A stretch of DNA of 64,000 bases, from the NCBI RefSeq assembly GCF_030867145.1, contig NC_134422.1, forward strand, positions 7,195,531 through 7,259,530, in the 5' to 3' direction. Position numbers and translations under genes: made by a program. This DNA is from Opisthocomus hoazin (taxonomy: Eukaryota > Chordata > Aves > Opisthocomiformes > Opisthocomidae). Positions within the stretch are counted from its first letter, which is position 1; every line of letters begins with the position of its first letter. The notes under the pieces are model-generated. The model was not told the DNA's origin. It searched no databases and saw only the letters and a list, made by a program, of their open reading frames with translations. Shown here one piece after another: positions 12,034 to 25,866 of this stretch.

Positions 12034-15000
12034 ATCCTTCTCTCAGCAGTGCTGTGGCACGGAACCCCTCAGGTGCGGTCTTGCTGCAGACCGAAGTGCA
12101 GCAGCCTCCTCCCAAAGTAAATGACCTTAAGGCTGGCCAGAAAACAAGAATTTCATTTTGTGAAACAGTTGGTTTTGTTCCACGGGGACTTAATTGCCTT
12201 TTGTTTTGCCTTTGTGCAAAAATGAAAACGTTCGGCAGAAAGAAATGCACTGCAGATAAGCGTATAAACCGGGGATTAAGACACTCACTTGGGAGACGAA
12301 AACCTCTACATCAAATCTTTGATTTATTCTAGGAATTTGGCTTCTTTTAATCACCTATTTTTTGCTTCATTGGCCTAGTTGTATTTTGGGATGAAAGTAC
12401 CATTTTGTCACATCAGAAATGGAACATTAATAGGAATGTACCGTTAATTTGGAGGATGCTTGTACCCGCTGAAAAGAAATAAATGATGCTGTAATTAAGG
12501 TTGAAAAATATTTCACTCAAAAACCCTGGAACATTTACAGAATGCAGAAACGCAATGCAAATTTTCATGCTTGAAATGTTCATAAATGATTTTGTGAGTC
12601 ATTACAGTCCCCCTGTAAACAATGTTTCAGGTGGCCAATGCTTCACTCTCAGTTTTGTGCTCATCGTCGTACAGGTTGAGGAGTTTTATAGCCTTCCGTC
12701 ACACCCAGCAGGTCTGATGTCTCGATGCAGGGCTGTCCCACTGCGGAGACAGGTTGGGCTGGAACAGGGCACGGCTTTGCTGGTGCTGGGATCCCCGGGC
12801 TGAGTTGGGGAAGAGCCAGAGGTGGCCGTGTTTTAGGCAAAAAGAAGGGACTGTGGCCGCACCGGGTAGGCAAGGGCAGGGTCTCAGCTGCGGGTGTTTA
12901 AAGCATTGCTGCTCTGCTGTCCCCAGCCCTCCCCATGGATCTGGGTTTCACGCCAGGAGCCACCACCAAGACATTCGCAGCATCCCTCCTTGCTGCAGCC
13001 AAACCCTTCTCTGCACCAACCCCCACAACACCTCCTGGGCGAGTACCATGAGCCACTGACTCCTAGAAAGTGTTTTTCATCCCTCTCCTGGGCTGGAGCT
13101 GCTTCCCCACCCAAATTCAGTGCTGGCAGAAGAGCCTGAGGGCTGCCGGGTTCGCCAGCACCCCCAGCAGCAGGGGATGCATCAGTGGGGCAACACCCCA
13201 CTATCGACCAGGTACCCCAGGGGGGCAAAAAGAGGCAGAAAAGGGGTTTGAGCAGCCGGGGCTGCTCATGGGCTAAGCAAAGGCTCTCCCGATCTCTGTA
13301 GCTGAGCTTGGGCTCCTTTGTGCATTGAGGCCAGCACTTCCACAGCTCCTCCAGCTGCTCGTGCTTCTGACAACGTGGTCAGGATTTTTGGGAGACTCAG
13401 CACACTGTGAAAAGACAGCCTGCCTCCAAAACACAGGCATCAAGAACATTCCCAGCACTCTTAAAAGCTGTATCTACCCTACACAGTGGCTTTAAAAGCA
13501 GATTTATATAAAGCTTTGGAGCCACCTTTTTCCAGACAGGTTTTACAGCATGGGAACAAGATAAAAACTTTTGGAAGAAAGGATATTTCTTTTTTTCCTT
13601 GTTATTAGTCATTGCAATTTGCCTCAAAGATTTTCTGACTCCAGAGCAAGAGAGTGGGGTCTTTAGCAACCCTTCAACAACAAGGGCACATCTCTGTTTC
13701 AGGCCCATGCAGCTGAGGTCAACACTACGAAGAGAAGGGGACCCTCCTGCAGCCGGGGAGATGTGGCTGTGCCATCCAAAGCCCATACTGAGCTGCTGGG
13801 CATTGTAGTAGTGTGACAATGTCATGAAAAACGTTGATAAAAATATGCCTTATTCTTCCATTGATCAGCTCCGTTTGAGCTGGATGTGCCAGGTTTACTG
13901 AGAGAAGTAACCTGTCAGACACCCACATAGTGGCTGTTTAATTTTCCTAAAGTTAATGGAGAGAGTTCCCGTAATTACACGTGGCCTTTTGTAACTTCTC
14001 AGCTCTCGTGATGAAGTAGGAGACAGCGTTCTGACACTTATGGCTATTGATTATTTAAACTAATGGACTGAGACTGATTGAATCTATCCCACAGCCAGGG
14101 GATTCTGCGTTGTGTTTCTCCTACGAACTCAGCAGAGAACATCTCTCAGACTGCAGGGTGGAGAGGTGGGAGGACCAGTGAGCACCCAGGTCCAGGCTGC
14201 TCCAACCACAGTGTTGGGGTGCGAGGAGGGGGTTCTTTACCTCGATGTGGCACCACATCCAAACGTCTTGAGACCAAAGCTGCTACGTTAATCCTTGTCC
14301 CACCAGTATACTGCTCATCTGTGGTCCAATGGAGGTTTTTTCAGGGGACTGCCCTGCTAAATTGTGTTCAAGAGCAAGAGATGGAAAATTTAAGAAAGCG
14401 CAGAAATGTATGAGATACAGTAAATGTCTGAGGGGTGCTGAGGGAATGGCAATAAAAGTTTGTTCATTTAACAGACTTCAGTGCTGGGCTCCCCAGACAG
14501 CTCACCTAGACCAGTCCAGCAAAGTCTGTCATATCACACACATTTCTGAGGTTATTTCATGTTCAGCTTCAATTGGCTAGTGTTGAAGACCAAGCTCACC
14601 AGGTTTACCACTACACCTAAATTTCCTTGTCATTACGGGGATACACCAAATCCAGCCTTCAAATTATTTATTTTTGCTAGGTATTCATCCCAAATTTAGC
14701 TCCTTTTGTACCGCTTGGTGGGCAAGGGAAAAAGGTATGGAGCTGTTGAGTCCTGCCATTTCCCTCAACATGGCCCAAAGGCTGGCCAGCACCTCAGCAC
14801 TGCCCAGACATCTGGAGCCACAAAGGCCACTTTGCTTTGCACAGGTGACAATACAGTCCCCACGGGCCTTTCAGGCTTCCAGGAAGAGCTTTGTGCCGTG
14901 ATATTTCCCTGCTTCAAGAGGAGATGTGCAACGAATGCCAGGCAGCATGTCTGAGGGAAGCTGCTCCTCTCGAGAACCTCTGGGGTTTATGATGAGATTA

Positions 15001-15597
15001 GTGTTTTGGCTGATGAAGGCAACAACACTGAGGCAGTTGATTTGATTTGTACAGCCTCCGTCTTGGTGATGTGTAATACTTTAGTTATGCACCAAGAGTG
15101 ATATAACATTAGCATGGTACAGAATGTATGGATGGAAACCTGTCGGGCTGAATCACTCTAAACGTAGGTGGGGAAAAAAAAGGTTTCAAAATAAAGACCA
15201 CTCCTAATCAGAAAGATAAATTTCCTACCTCAAAAAAAAAAATTAGGGGCATAAGACAGCAATTAGATGGTCTACCTGGTGGATAGGCTGCCTGATCCAA
15301 CACTGGTGGCTCTGACAATAAGTGTTACACATTTAATAATAATTCTGTAGTGCTATGTTCACAAGGGAGGAATCTGCCGTGGGCTGGAGCCACAGAGTGC
15401 ACAAAAACAGGCAGCAGGAAAGGAACAGCCTGACAGCCTGGTGTTCATAAGGACAGAGCAATGGCCCCATGCTGAAGGCACAGGTTATTGAGTAAAACAG
15501 TTCAGAACTTTTGAAGATATAATATAATCTGAAAAAAAAAAAGGAATAAAGGCTAAAGTCTAAGTAAGCAGTTACAATATGTGGTCTATATTGGTAT
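12034..15597. other. Non-coding, nothing recognised
   Basis: The 142-codon frame on the - strand at 13397-13825 has no recognisable domain. Confidence 0.5.
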
Positions 15598-15762
15598 CTT
15601 GCTGCCCAGTGAGGTTGTGGAATCTCCTTCTCTGGAGATATTCAAAACCCGCCTGGACGAGGTCCTGTGCAGCCTGCTGTAGGTGACCCTGCTTCGGCAG
15701 GGGGCTGGCCTGGGTGACCCACAGAGGTCCCTTCCAACCCCGAACATTCTGTGATTCTGTGA
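15598..15762 (+). mobile_element. CR1 3'-terminal fragment
   Basis: CR1 3' end from CCCAGTGAGGTTGTGG through CTTCCAACCCCGAACATTCTG, with two ATTCTGTG copies (15746-15761). Confidence 0.9.
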
Positions 15763-18700
15763 TCTTGCAAATGTTATGGGTCTCTGTATATTCTTGACCA
15801 GATACAACTTTAACAACCACCAAGCATAAACACAGAATTTCTGTGTTAAAAATGATGCATGCATTTCAAAGTTGGTTTAGAAATCACACATTCAAACAAC
15901 GAAGGTCTCCATCGCTTACCTGTCGAATGTCGGCTCACTGCACAAAGCTGGTTTTTAGCACTGGAAGTGTGAAGAAATCGTGTGGTGGAGGAGTGCACCA
16001 AGGGACATACGTAGGGCCATGCAGATTTGCTGCAACCTCTCCACCAAGGTTCATTCCATGTGTTGTCCTCCCAAGAGCCCAGCCCCAAGCAGGAGGACCC
16101 AGGTCCTTCTTGCCACTGCAAGGCTGGCTCCCCTCCATGGCTGACTCCTGATTCAGGCAATGCCATTCCCCACGGGTCACCCAGAGAGGCTCCCCACTTA
16201 CCTGCTGCCCTCCACCCCGTCCTGAGGAGGGTTTCAAGGCCTTAAAATGTTCCCCTGAGGACTTGCTCATATCGCTGCTTCCTCTCCTGGACACACATTG
16301 TGTTAAAAGTACTTTTATAAAGAATGAGTTACTATTTAGTGAACTAGACTGTCGAATAGGTTATTTATAAGTCTTATTATTATCTGTATGTAATGACAGG
16401 AGTCAGTCACATGCTTTTTAATACCTCTTAGCCATTTAAGAAGATGTGAACCTGTCAGGCAAAATACAGTCCTGGTACAAACAGGACTGGGGAACGTCCC
16501 TGCCAAGGTCAAGACCCCTGGGCTCCATTGCCCACCCACGTCTGGTGGTGTTTGCAGTGCTAGCGGTATCACCCTCTCTGCTGCTGCTGCTCTAGACGGA
16601 CATAGGCATCCATCCCACAGGCCTGATGGCAGCACCCTGAGGATGTTTCAGCTGCCCCCAGGCACCCTGAACATTCCATGACGTATGCGAGGCCACCTCA
16701 CAGCCCCTTGCAGGAGCAGCTGGTGGCTGGATCACTTGTCCCCCAAGATGCTGCTGTAGCTCAAAGACACAATTCGTGCCCCTTTCATCACAACAAAAGA
16801 ACAAGGACTAATCCAAAACAATCTTTGCAATGTTCTGCTGGTCTCTGCAGGTGGGAAGTGTGGTTGCCCATCAGCAGGGCAATGCTGACCTCTGCTGCCT
16901 GAAACCAAAATTATGGAAAAAAAACCGGCAACATCACCGGCTTGGCCAGGTGGCTTCGAAGGAGCAGCCGCAACACCACCCAGGTGTCATATCCATGTCA
17001 CCTCGCCTGTGTTTGCAACTTCAGCCCCGCAAGCCACACCATGAGGAGATGCTATAAAAGCCAACCAAGTGACAAATAGTGGCCAAACCCTTTCCCGACA
17101 GTGATGCCAGGGCCCTGGCTGCATCCGTGGTGGGGAGAGCCGGGGTCGGTGTCCCCACGGCTGGCAGCCGGGGCTGGCGTGCCCACCCCAGCCAGCATGG
17201 ATGTGTGAGTGGGTCTGACGAGAGCCCCAGTGAGTGGGCACACAGCCAGCCAGCAGCTCAGCCACTTCCTCCAGCTTCAATGTTTTGCTCCACTGGTGGA
17301 GAAACTGGTGGAGGGAAGGTGCCACGGAGCCAGAAGTGGTGTTTCAGCTGCTCAGGCAGACATTTGGATTTTCATATTTAAAAAAGATCAGCTTGTCAAA
17401 ACATAATTATAAAAGTACAGGTTATTCCTCTGAAGTATGCTTGGGGTCCAGCAATGGATAGCGCTGAAAGGAGCAGCAGACCCGGAGGTGTTTTGTAGGG
17501 TCTTCCTCAAGGGTCAGTCACACCGCTTAGTACCTCCATTAATGCTCTTGGCAATAGAAGCGTGCTGATGACACAAACTCTGGGGACACCTTCAGTATAG
17601 AGGAGGATCGGGATGTGACTCTGAGAGGAATAGATGTCTCTGAGAGCTGAAAATACAGTTTGGGATGGTGCAAGGTGACAAGCAGCACGAGGTGAGTCTA
17701 TGGTGCCACAGTAACACAAACAGGTGAAAAAGGCAAGCACAATCCTAACACACACCAGTCAGTAGATGTACTTCTATGGAGACAGGGAAGCAACACAGTC
17801 ATTTCGGAGTTCTTTGAGGGCTGCATCTTAACTGCCCTAGGTTACAGATAAGCTTTGCCGCAGATGCTGAGACACCAGTGTGACCCACCACGCAGGCTGG
17901 GCTTGCCGCCCCAGGCACCGCGTGAGCGTGCAAGGCCACATGACCTCCAGAAACCGTTCCCCAAGCAGCTCCAGGAGATTTCCCCACTGCAGTTATTCCT
18001 CCTGCAGTCCTGCAGGTCTCACCTGAGCTCATAACGATGGATGCAGTGCCCAGGTTTCAGTCCATGATACCTGGGCTGCTCCTGCACTCTGCTGGTTTTA
18101 CACAATTTGTCAAACGAGCAGCGCCCAGCCTGACTGCGAGCTCTTTCTGTGAGGGCTAGGGGCAAAAAGTTAATGGAAGCAGATGGCTCCTGCTTTCTTT
18201 GCAGAGTTAGCAGGGAAAATGGAGAGAAGCTCTGTGACCTTCAGAGACTCACCTCCCCCAGGGACCTGGAGATCCGTCCTGCATCCCTCAGCTGCAGAGA
18301 CCTTGGCCAGTTAGAAAATAAGGGAGTAAGATGGGGTAGATGTCCCTCCTGCTTCTGGATTCAGATCCACAAAATTCAGCAACTCTTGCAGAAGGAAAAG
18401 AGAAGCAAAAGGCTCAGGGGAGGTACAACTGGAGCAACTGCATTACAAAACCATTGAAATCCTACCGAGCTCTCTCCTATGTCCGCCACACACCAATTAC
18501 AGCTGCAATGAAAACCACGGAGAGCTTTTTGCTAGACAAACTCTTTGCATTCACATACACCGCAGAAAGCTTTCGACTTGCTGCCAGCTGGTGCAGAGGC
18601 GAGACGGAAGAGGAGCAAGGCTTCGCCGTTCCTGAGCAGGCAGCACGCAGGGGGAAAGCTCGCGCGTTAACGCAACACCCTGGGGAGCTTTTGCCATCAC

Positions 18701-21700
18701 TTGTGACTTCTGGTGTCCGCATAAGGCGTTTTATTACTGCTGCTCAGCTGCAGCTGGGCAAACAGAGACGCAGTGGCGGCAAGTGACCGACTCATACCGG
18801 GAAAAGGAAGGGTCAGGGGCTCCACAAATAGTTGCCGGCTCCTCGGCACACGGGCAGCCCCAACAGCATCGCGCCCCGAGCGAGCTCTGGCTGAAGGATA
18901 CGCCGCGTAACCCTCTGCCGCTCCTAATCCGAGGGAGAATTATGTCTGTTTGTGGTCAAGGTGGTCTGTCCTGGGAGGTGTATTTCTTAGTCGTTGTCAC
19001 AAGGGCTAATTTATCTTTGGTAATTAGTTTCTGTGCCTCGGAGCAGTGAAGCGCAAATAAGCATTTAACGTTGATCTATTGCAGCACTTCCCTGGGTAAA
19101 TGGATGGCTCTGGTGTTGGCTGATCCCGATGCATCAGTGTCTTTTATGATCAGGGGAATCACTCAAGCATCAGCTCAGCCACAAGCCAAAAAGCTTGTCT
19201 AAGCTTTTAAAACCACACTCTGGGAACATGTCTTCTCCAATCTGCTCGTGCTCTGGAAGACAACAGCAGCATTTTCCTCCTCCTGCTCTGAGGCACAAGC
19301 CCAAAGTGCTCCCAAGGGGGAGATGGTATCAAAGAGAAACTCAGAAACTTGAAGACTAGGGACAGCAGAAAGTTCCTTTGCTTTTTCAAACCCCACAATT
19401 GCTTAGGTTCAGGTTTTACAGCCACTGCTCAACCTGCATGACCAGCTCAGGGCCACAGTCTGCCCTGACTAACCTGTTGCTAGTTTTCAAGAAATTATAT
19501 GTGATTATATATATTTTCTTTTCAGATGCAGGAATGTAACTTCACAGGTCTAGGAGGAAGGATCTGTAACAAATCTGTCAAGTCAGACACACTGTGATGT
19601 GGCTGCAGGCTGAAGAATGTGATCCGGGCAACCCCGAGCCCTGATAGCCTGACCTCGGTTGTGGGGCTGGCTTTGGTGCAAAGGAAACTGTAAGTGAAGA
19701 GGCTGAAATGGAAAACAGGGTGTAATACACCACGAGGTCCTCAGGCATGGCATAGGAGAGCTCTGCTTTGGGAAGGTTATTTACGTATTTACTTAGTTAG
19801 GCTGAAAAAATGCCACCATTTTAATCTTTCCTGTTCTTAAATAAGGAATGGAGAAGATGCCACATGGGGCATAATGATTTCAACTGGAGAGCCATCTGGA
19901 GATGACGAAGTGGGTGAGGAAGTGGCTAAAAGGGAGATGTTAGGTGGTGTTTTGAAAAGGCAACTGCCAAACCAAAGAAAATCTACTGTGGAACATCTAT
20001 GGACAAATCACAGATAGTAATTTCATTTAACATCCTAGCAAAAATGAGAGACACATGACATTTGTTGATGGCAAAATGCTGGGGGCTATCACCAGTACCA
20101 ACAGGGATAGGGTTGCTGGAAAAAAGGAAAAACCAACCCCAAACTGCTGATTTTGAAGACTCTGGTAACAGAATCCACCAGCAATTCATGGCAGCAGCAG
20201 CAACGGCCCCTAACAGGAGCACCTGCTCTAACCCAAGCTCATCGACGGAACTCCAAGGGAAAGAAATACGCAGGCATACTGTTTTGCCCCCAGCATACAG
20301 AACAGATGCAGACATACAATGTCTGGCAAAAAAGAGCGAGGAAAACGTATTTTCATTAGAAGGAAACTATATTAAGAAGTTCATTGAAAAGAATGGATGT
20401 AACAGTTGCTAACCTACATGGAACAGAAGCAGAAATAATAATTAAAAATGCATTATTATACATGAAGTAGGGTGGACTATAAAACACCCATTAATCTAGA
20501 AATTAATTATAGACACTAAAATCTGGTATAGCTAGTATAGTTTTTCACTTAATTAAATGTATTATTATTATTTGGTAGGGAAGTGCTTTATTCTGTGATA
20601 CCTAATTATGTCTTTGAAAGAGTTACATGTTCATCTTTATAACCGCGAAATTAAAAACAGGCCTTAAAGTCTCGCTTTGATTGAGAGACTCTTCCAGACT
20701 ATGGAAAGAATTATTAATTCAGTGCCCATCACCTGAATACCCTGGCTTTTCTGCAACCATATTTAACAAAGTGCTATGTAAAAACAGTTCCTTCCTGCTA
20801 CAGGGGCTCAGAAGCATTAGCTGCTTGCAGTGCTCAAAAATGATCCCAGTTCTTCATTTGAGGTATGAAACTGGGCTGCACAAATTCAAAGTGGCTAATT
20901 TTGTCATGATCCCAAAAATACGTAATGGTCGCAAAGCAGTTCCTCCTCAGCTATTAGCTCCATTGTCCTCATTAAATCTCTTTTCTTTTGTTGGTTAGAC
21001 TGGAGATGGAAAGGATTTATAGTCGCTGTTCGTGATCACATTACTGAATCGTGTTATAGTAGTGGACAAGTTGCAGTAGCCAGCATTTAAAAATTTTCTT
21101 CTTCCAAAGCTCCAACAATACACACCAGCATCTGTGAAAATCAGCTCACTAGTCCGAGTTCCTAAACGAGAAGTAGGAAGTAGGTAGCTAATTTCGGGTG
21201 CCCTCATTTGGAGATGGTCTCACACCTTTGGCTACCTGGAACCAGTTCAACAGAAGCTCCCAGTTTCCTAAAAGCAAACTGACACATCATAAACATATGA
21301 TTTAAAGGATCTCCTTATCAATTTCTCTGACACCTTTCCTCCCCCAGGATTTGTTTTAGTCTGACACCCTCTGCTCCATATGAACTCTCACACTTTTTTC
21401 CCTCCCTCTGGCACTTTCTTTCTTGGGCTCTCCAAAGCACAGCGAAAAACAGTAAAAAACTGCCATAGTTGAACTTGCAAGCCTGTGTGGTATAAAGAGA
21501 GCGACAATTAGACAAAACCAATTGAGGGTCTGGTGAATTGATGAATAAAACATGCTTCGATAAAAGAACCTGCTAAGTGCAAAGTATCATTATAACATAG
21601 CTTGGGTGGAAAAGGCTTCTTTCCTCAGTCGAAATTTCTCACAGCCAGAAGAACATTTTCAGACTACTATTACTGAAATAACCATCAAGGTGTTCAGCAA

Positions 21701-24113
21701 AGTAGTTATCCACCTGAAAAATACAGGTTATCAAATAAAACTCTATTTCCAAGTATTTCAAACATGGAATTTTCTCAGCTGCAAATTCAAAGGGAAGCAG
21801 ATGCCTAGGAGCCTTATTATCATTCGAGGAGTTATTAAAGAATAGAAATCATCAAGAGAGAGCACGACAGCAGATCGGGTTGAAAAGTACAAACCACTTT
21901 TTTTTTCTGACAAGTCAAATATCAAAATAAATTCACTTCAGGCACATTCACATCAGTTTTCATCAGCTCTCTCACAAGACTTTTATTGGCACAAATGATC
22001 ACAGGAAGCAAACTTCACGCTGAAAGTGCTCTGCCCGCCTCCGAAGGGTAAGTTCATTAGGAAGGACTAATTGGGTGAAGGCATTATCTCCTTTGAGAGG
22101 TCTTTTTCATGTTAGCACTTAATAGTGTTCACTCTATTCAAACTAACTCAGGAGTGCAACTTTCCGCTGTCATTCTGAATAGGCAAAACACCGGTCTCTC
22201 ACGTCAACTATTTTTATTTCCATTGTAATGAAACAACTGCCCTTTACTCAGTGATCAAAGGAAGATAGATGCCACAGTAGAGGACAGAAAATGAGGTACC
22301 GGAGGTTCAAAGGACACATTATATCTGCTGATGTGACCTGCTTTTGCTCAGTGAACTTCTCTACGATCATCTCGACTCCGACGTACAGGGTAGGCTTCAG
22401 CCTTGCGCAGTGCTTTGTGCCGGAGCCCTGCAGTGGCTGAGACCAACTTCTGCCTTTAACAAAGAGCTGTAGTGACTTTTTTGGGGCATTGTGAAGGCCC
22501 TCTGAACATCCATCACTGAATAATAGCCTGCAGGGGAGATGCATGAAATCACATTTTTTATAAGCACCTAAAAGCATTGCCTCCTGTTGAAGTCATCTGA
22601 CACTGAGAAGATTTAGAGCATTTGCATTTGTTGCTAATGGAAAAAGAAAAGAAAATTTCCAACTCTTTAGAAAAAGAAGGGTTTCATGCCACTGTGGTGT
22701 TTCTACTGGCTGTGCAATCGGACCTACGAAATTCAGCATCTGCTGAGGGTTGAGTCTTCTCATTTTTTACATGAATGACATCGCAAATTGCTTGTTTTGT
22801 ATTTTCCTAAGCATTTCAAGCAGGATGGTTCTCCTGTGCCATGATGGTAGCATCAGCTAAGGTTTTGTAGATATCGTAATTTCCTTCTCTTTCAGATAAG
22901 ATTTAAGTGACATGCAAAATATTTTAGGCAGAAAATATAATAGTTTTAAAGAACTCTGGATTTTTTATTGCTATTTAGCAGGCTGCATTTTATACTTCTT
23001 TAAGTTACTTGATTATCACAAGAGAAATCTGCTGCCTTTATGGCTTTCTAATTGTTTCTCTTCTAAAATCTTGGCTTTCTGTGTTTAAGAACTTGTTCCA
23101 AACACCCATTTCTCAAGCTGAAATTTCTCAAGCTCGGTTTCATCCTGACAGTAAATTTCTCTGGAATGCACGAAATCAAAAAGCATAAAGTGAATGCTTT
23201 TACACTTTATCTTTTACTGAAAAAAACCACACAAATACTTTCAAAACTTTTAATCTAATGGTAAAAATCATGGGAAGTAATGGTTGTCACTGAGGGAAAG
23301 GGCTTTTTCTTGTTCTGTGACACACTGCTGTTGAGTGATTGGGTTATAGAAACCTCTGCAGACGAAGCAAAGGCAAAGCCTGGGGGTTATTTTCATCCCA
23401 GTTGAGGAAGACCATTGCCTTCGCAAGCTGCCATTAGAAGACCACCATGCGCTTGAAGGGCTGAAAGGAGCCTGAGGTCTGGCAAGCAGCTCAGCTGGCC
23501 CAGCTGGAGGGGAGGGATGCTGAGGGAGCCCTTGGGAGAAGAAGCGATGGTAAGCTGGTGCATGGGACCTGTGGAGACAAGTTGTGTCCCTTGCACGAAA
23601 AGGAAGATGTGTGCCTTGCTCCCGCAGAGCTGGCTTTCGTAAATCTTCTTTCCATGCAGCATTTAAATACTATTTGTTTATCCTTAGGTACACATTAGCT
23701 AGAGGGCACATTTCCATCTTTACAGGATAAAAACAGACAGGTAAGAAAGGGCTGAGGGAGGCCAAGCAGCTTCGTGGTCGGAGGGATGACCCTGGCAGCA
23801 CACAGAGGCAGCAGGAGAGGGCAGATCCAAGGTGCTTTGGGCAGCCTCGGAGCATCGACGCCGAGATCCTGGGCTGCTGGTACAGGTGGGTGTTTCAGAA
23901 GGGGCCCCGGGGGAAGAGATGCAGAAAGCCTCCTTCACCTGTCTCCCCAGGCAGGGTGCTCTTGGGATGCCCTTCACTTCACTGACCTGTATGCACAGAT
24001 GAAAGGGGGATGAAATGAATGTTGGGGGGAAATAGGAAACAATTCTGAAAGCAAACAAATACAAAAGCTTATGGGACGAAGCGAGACCTCCCCTGCCTCT
24101 CTTAGGTTACACA

Positions 24114-24130
24114 CACACCCCCCCCCCGCC
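24114..24130. repeat. CA/poly-C tract
   Basis: acacaca followed by a run of about ten C. Confidence 0.7.
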
Positions 24131-25838
24131 TCTTTGCATTTCAGTGAGATCATCTGAGCCCCAGTGGGAGTGATGGGGACTTGTACAGGTGAGAGATTTC
24201 TTACTGGGTCAATGCACTGAGGACATTTCAGCTGAAGAAAGGCCATTTCTTGCCAAAGTGCGAAAATGTGAGCAAAAGAAAAACCTTTGGTCTGTTCTGC
24301 ATTCAAGCCCAGTCCACACACACTACAAGTGCTTGAAATGTAATTAATAACGTCAGACCCTTTTACACTTTTAGAGAAGGTATTTATTATTGCTATTGTA
24401 TTGGTGTGACACTTAGCACCTCAGTAATAAAGCCTCTCGCTTACAGTAATGGATCTAGCCTCATGACCTGCCTGCAAGGAAAGGAAGATTTTAAAGATGG
24501 AAAATTGGGGCTCAGCAAGATGAACTGGTTATTACGAGACTGGGGAAGCCCGTGGCAGGGCCTGGTGCAAAATGCAGCTCTCCTGGGAAGAAGGATGGCC
24601 CTTAATTACAAAAATGAACTTTGCTTTGTATGCTCAGATTGAAATGTTCCTCTGATGAATAGCCAAGTGAGAAGTTTTTAACAGCAGGTGCATTCTCAGA
24701 TGATTTCCAGCCTGATTTTGGAAGCAGAAGATGACAGTTTCGCAGTCAGGGTGTACGTGAATGTTGAAGGCAGGCTGAGGAGCGGAGTGGCACAACAAAC
24801 CCCTGACAAACCTGGCGTACGAGCTTTCAAAGGAGGCAGCGATCCCTAGCACAGAGTCAAAGTCCTGCCCAAACCCAGCCCACCAAAAGGCAGCGTCCTG
24901 CACCGCAATGCTGGCACCTTGCCTTCAGAGCAACTTCAACCTGATAATATAATTGTGTTACCTGCTGGAAAACTGTTACAAGCAGCCACTGACAGCCGAC
25001 AGACAACCCAACGGTTCTGCTTTGCCAACTGCTAACTGTCAGCTGGAAACCCACTCGGTGCCACCGTGATGAGCTCATATGTCTCTACCCAGAGGACTGA
25101 AACATGTAATGGAAAAACTTTTCCTCCATCTCTTCCCCTTGCAACATTAGGGAGCAGCTCCTGGCTGGCTCCCAGTGCCCACGTCTTGTCCCGCAGGCCA
25201 TAGGCACTGGGGCTGGGCTGGTTTCCTTCCTCACCCTGCTCTTACCACCTCAGGACACCAAGGAGTTGATGAGTCTGCGGTGAAGCAGGTGCCGTCCAGT
25301 CCATAACAGCCCTGAAATGAAGAGCAGAGCTGAGCTGTCATATTTGCGGAGGCCAGATGGTACTCACATTAGAGGAAATTAAAAAAAAAAGAAAGGATTT
25401 ATTTGTTGCCCATCTTTGCAAAACATGTGGAAAGACATTAGGGAAATTAATGAGGAAAGGCAAGGAGGAGGTATGATTGCATGGATGCTGCCTTCAGAGC
25501 AGGAGGTCCCCAACCGGCAGGTTGCCAAAAGGCAGGGGAGGGTGGGGAAAGAAAAAGAAAGATGTTAGAGAAGACTGACTATTTTTTATATTCCCTATTT
25601 CTTTCCCTCCCTCTCTAGCCTGGACACAATTCTAGTCAAGGTGGAGTTTTTGCCTGAGCCTGAATCAAATTTCATATATTCTTATATATTTCAGGGACTG
25701 TGGTGACGTATAAATAAACAAGACTCCAGAACTGGTATAAATGATAATTATGTTCCAAAGCAATTTGTTGCTTAGTGACGGAATTGGAAGATTTATTTAA
25801 ATTCCCACCAGAACACAAATGAATTTGGGGACTGTAAT

Positions 25839-25866
25839 GGGGGGGCGGAGGGGGGGAGGAGGGGGA
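25839..25866 (+). repeat. G-rich tract, candidate G-quadruplex
   Basis: Three long G runs (7, 7 and 5) separated by CGGA and AGGA, so four or more GGG blocks lie within 28 bases. Confidence 0.7.
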
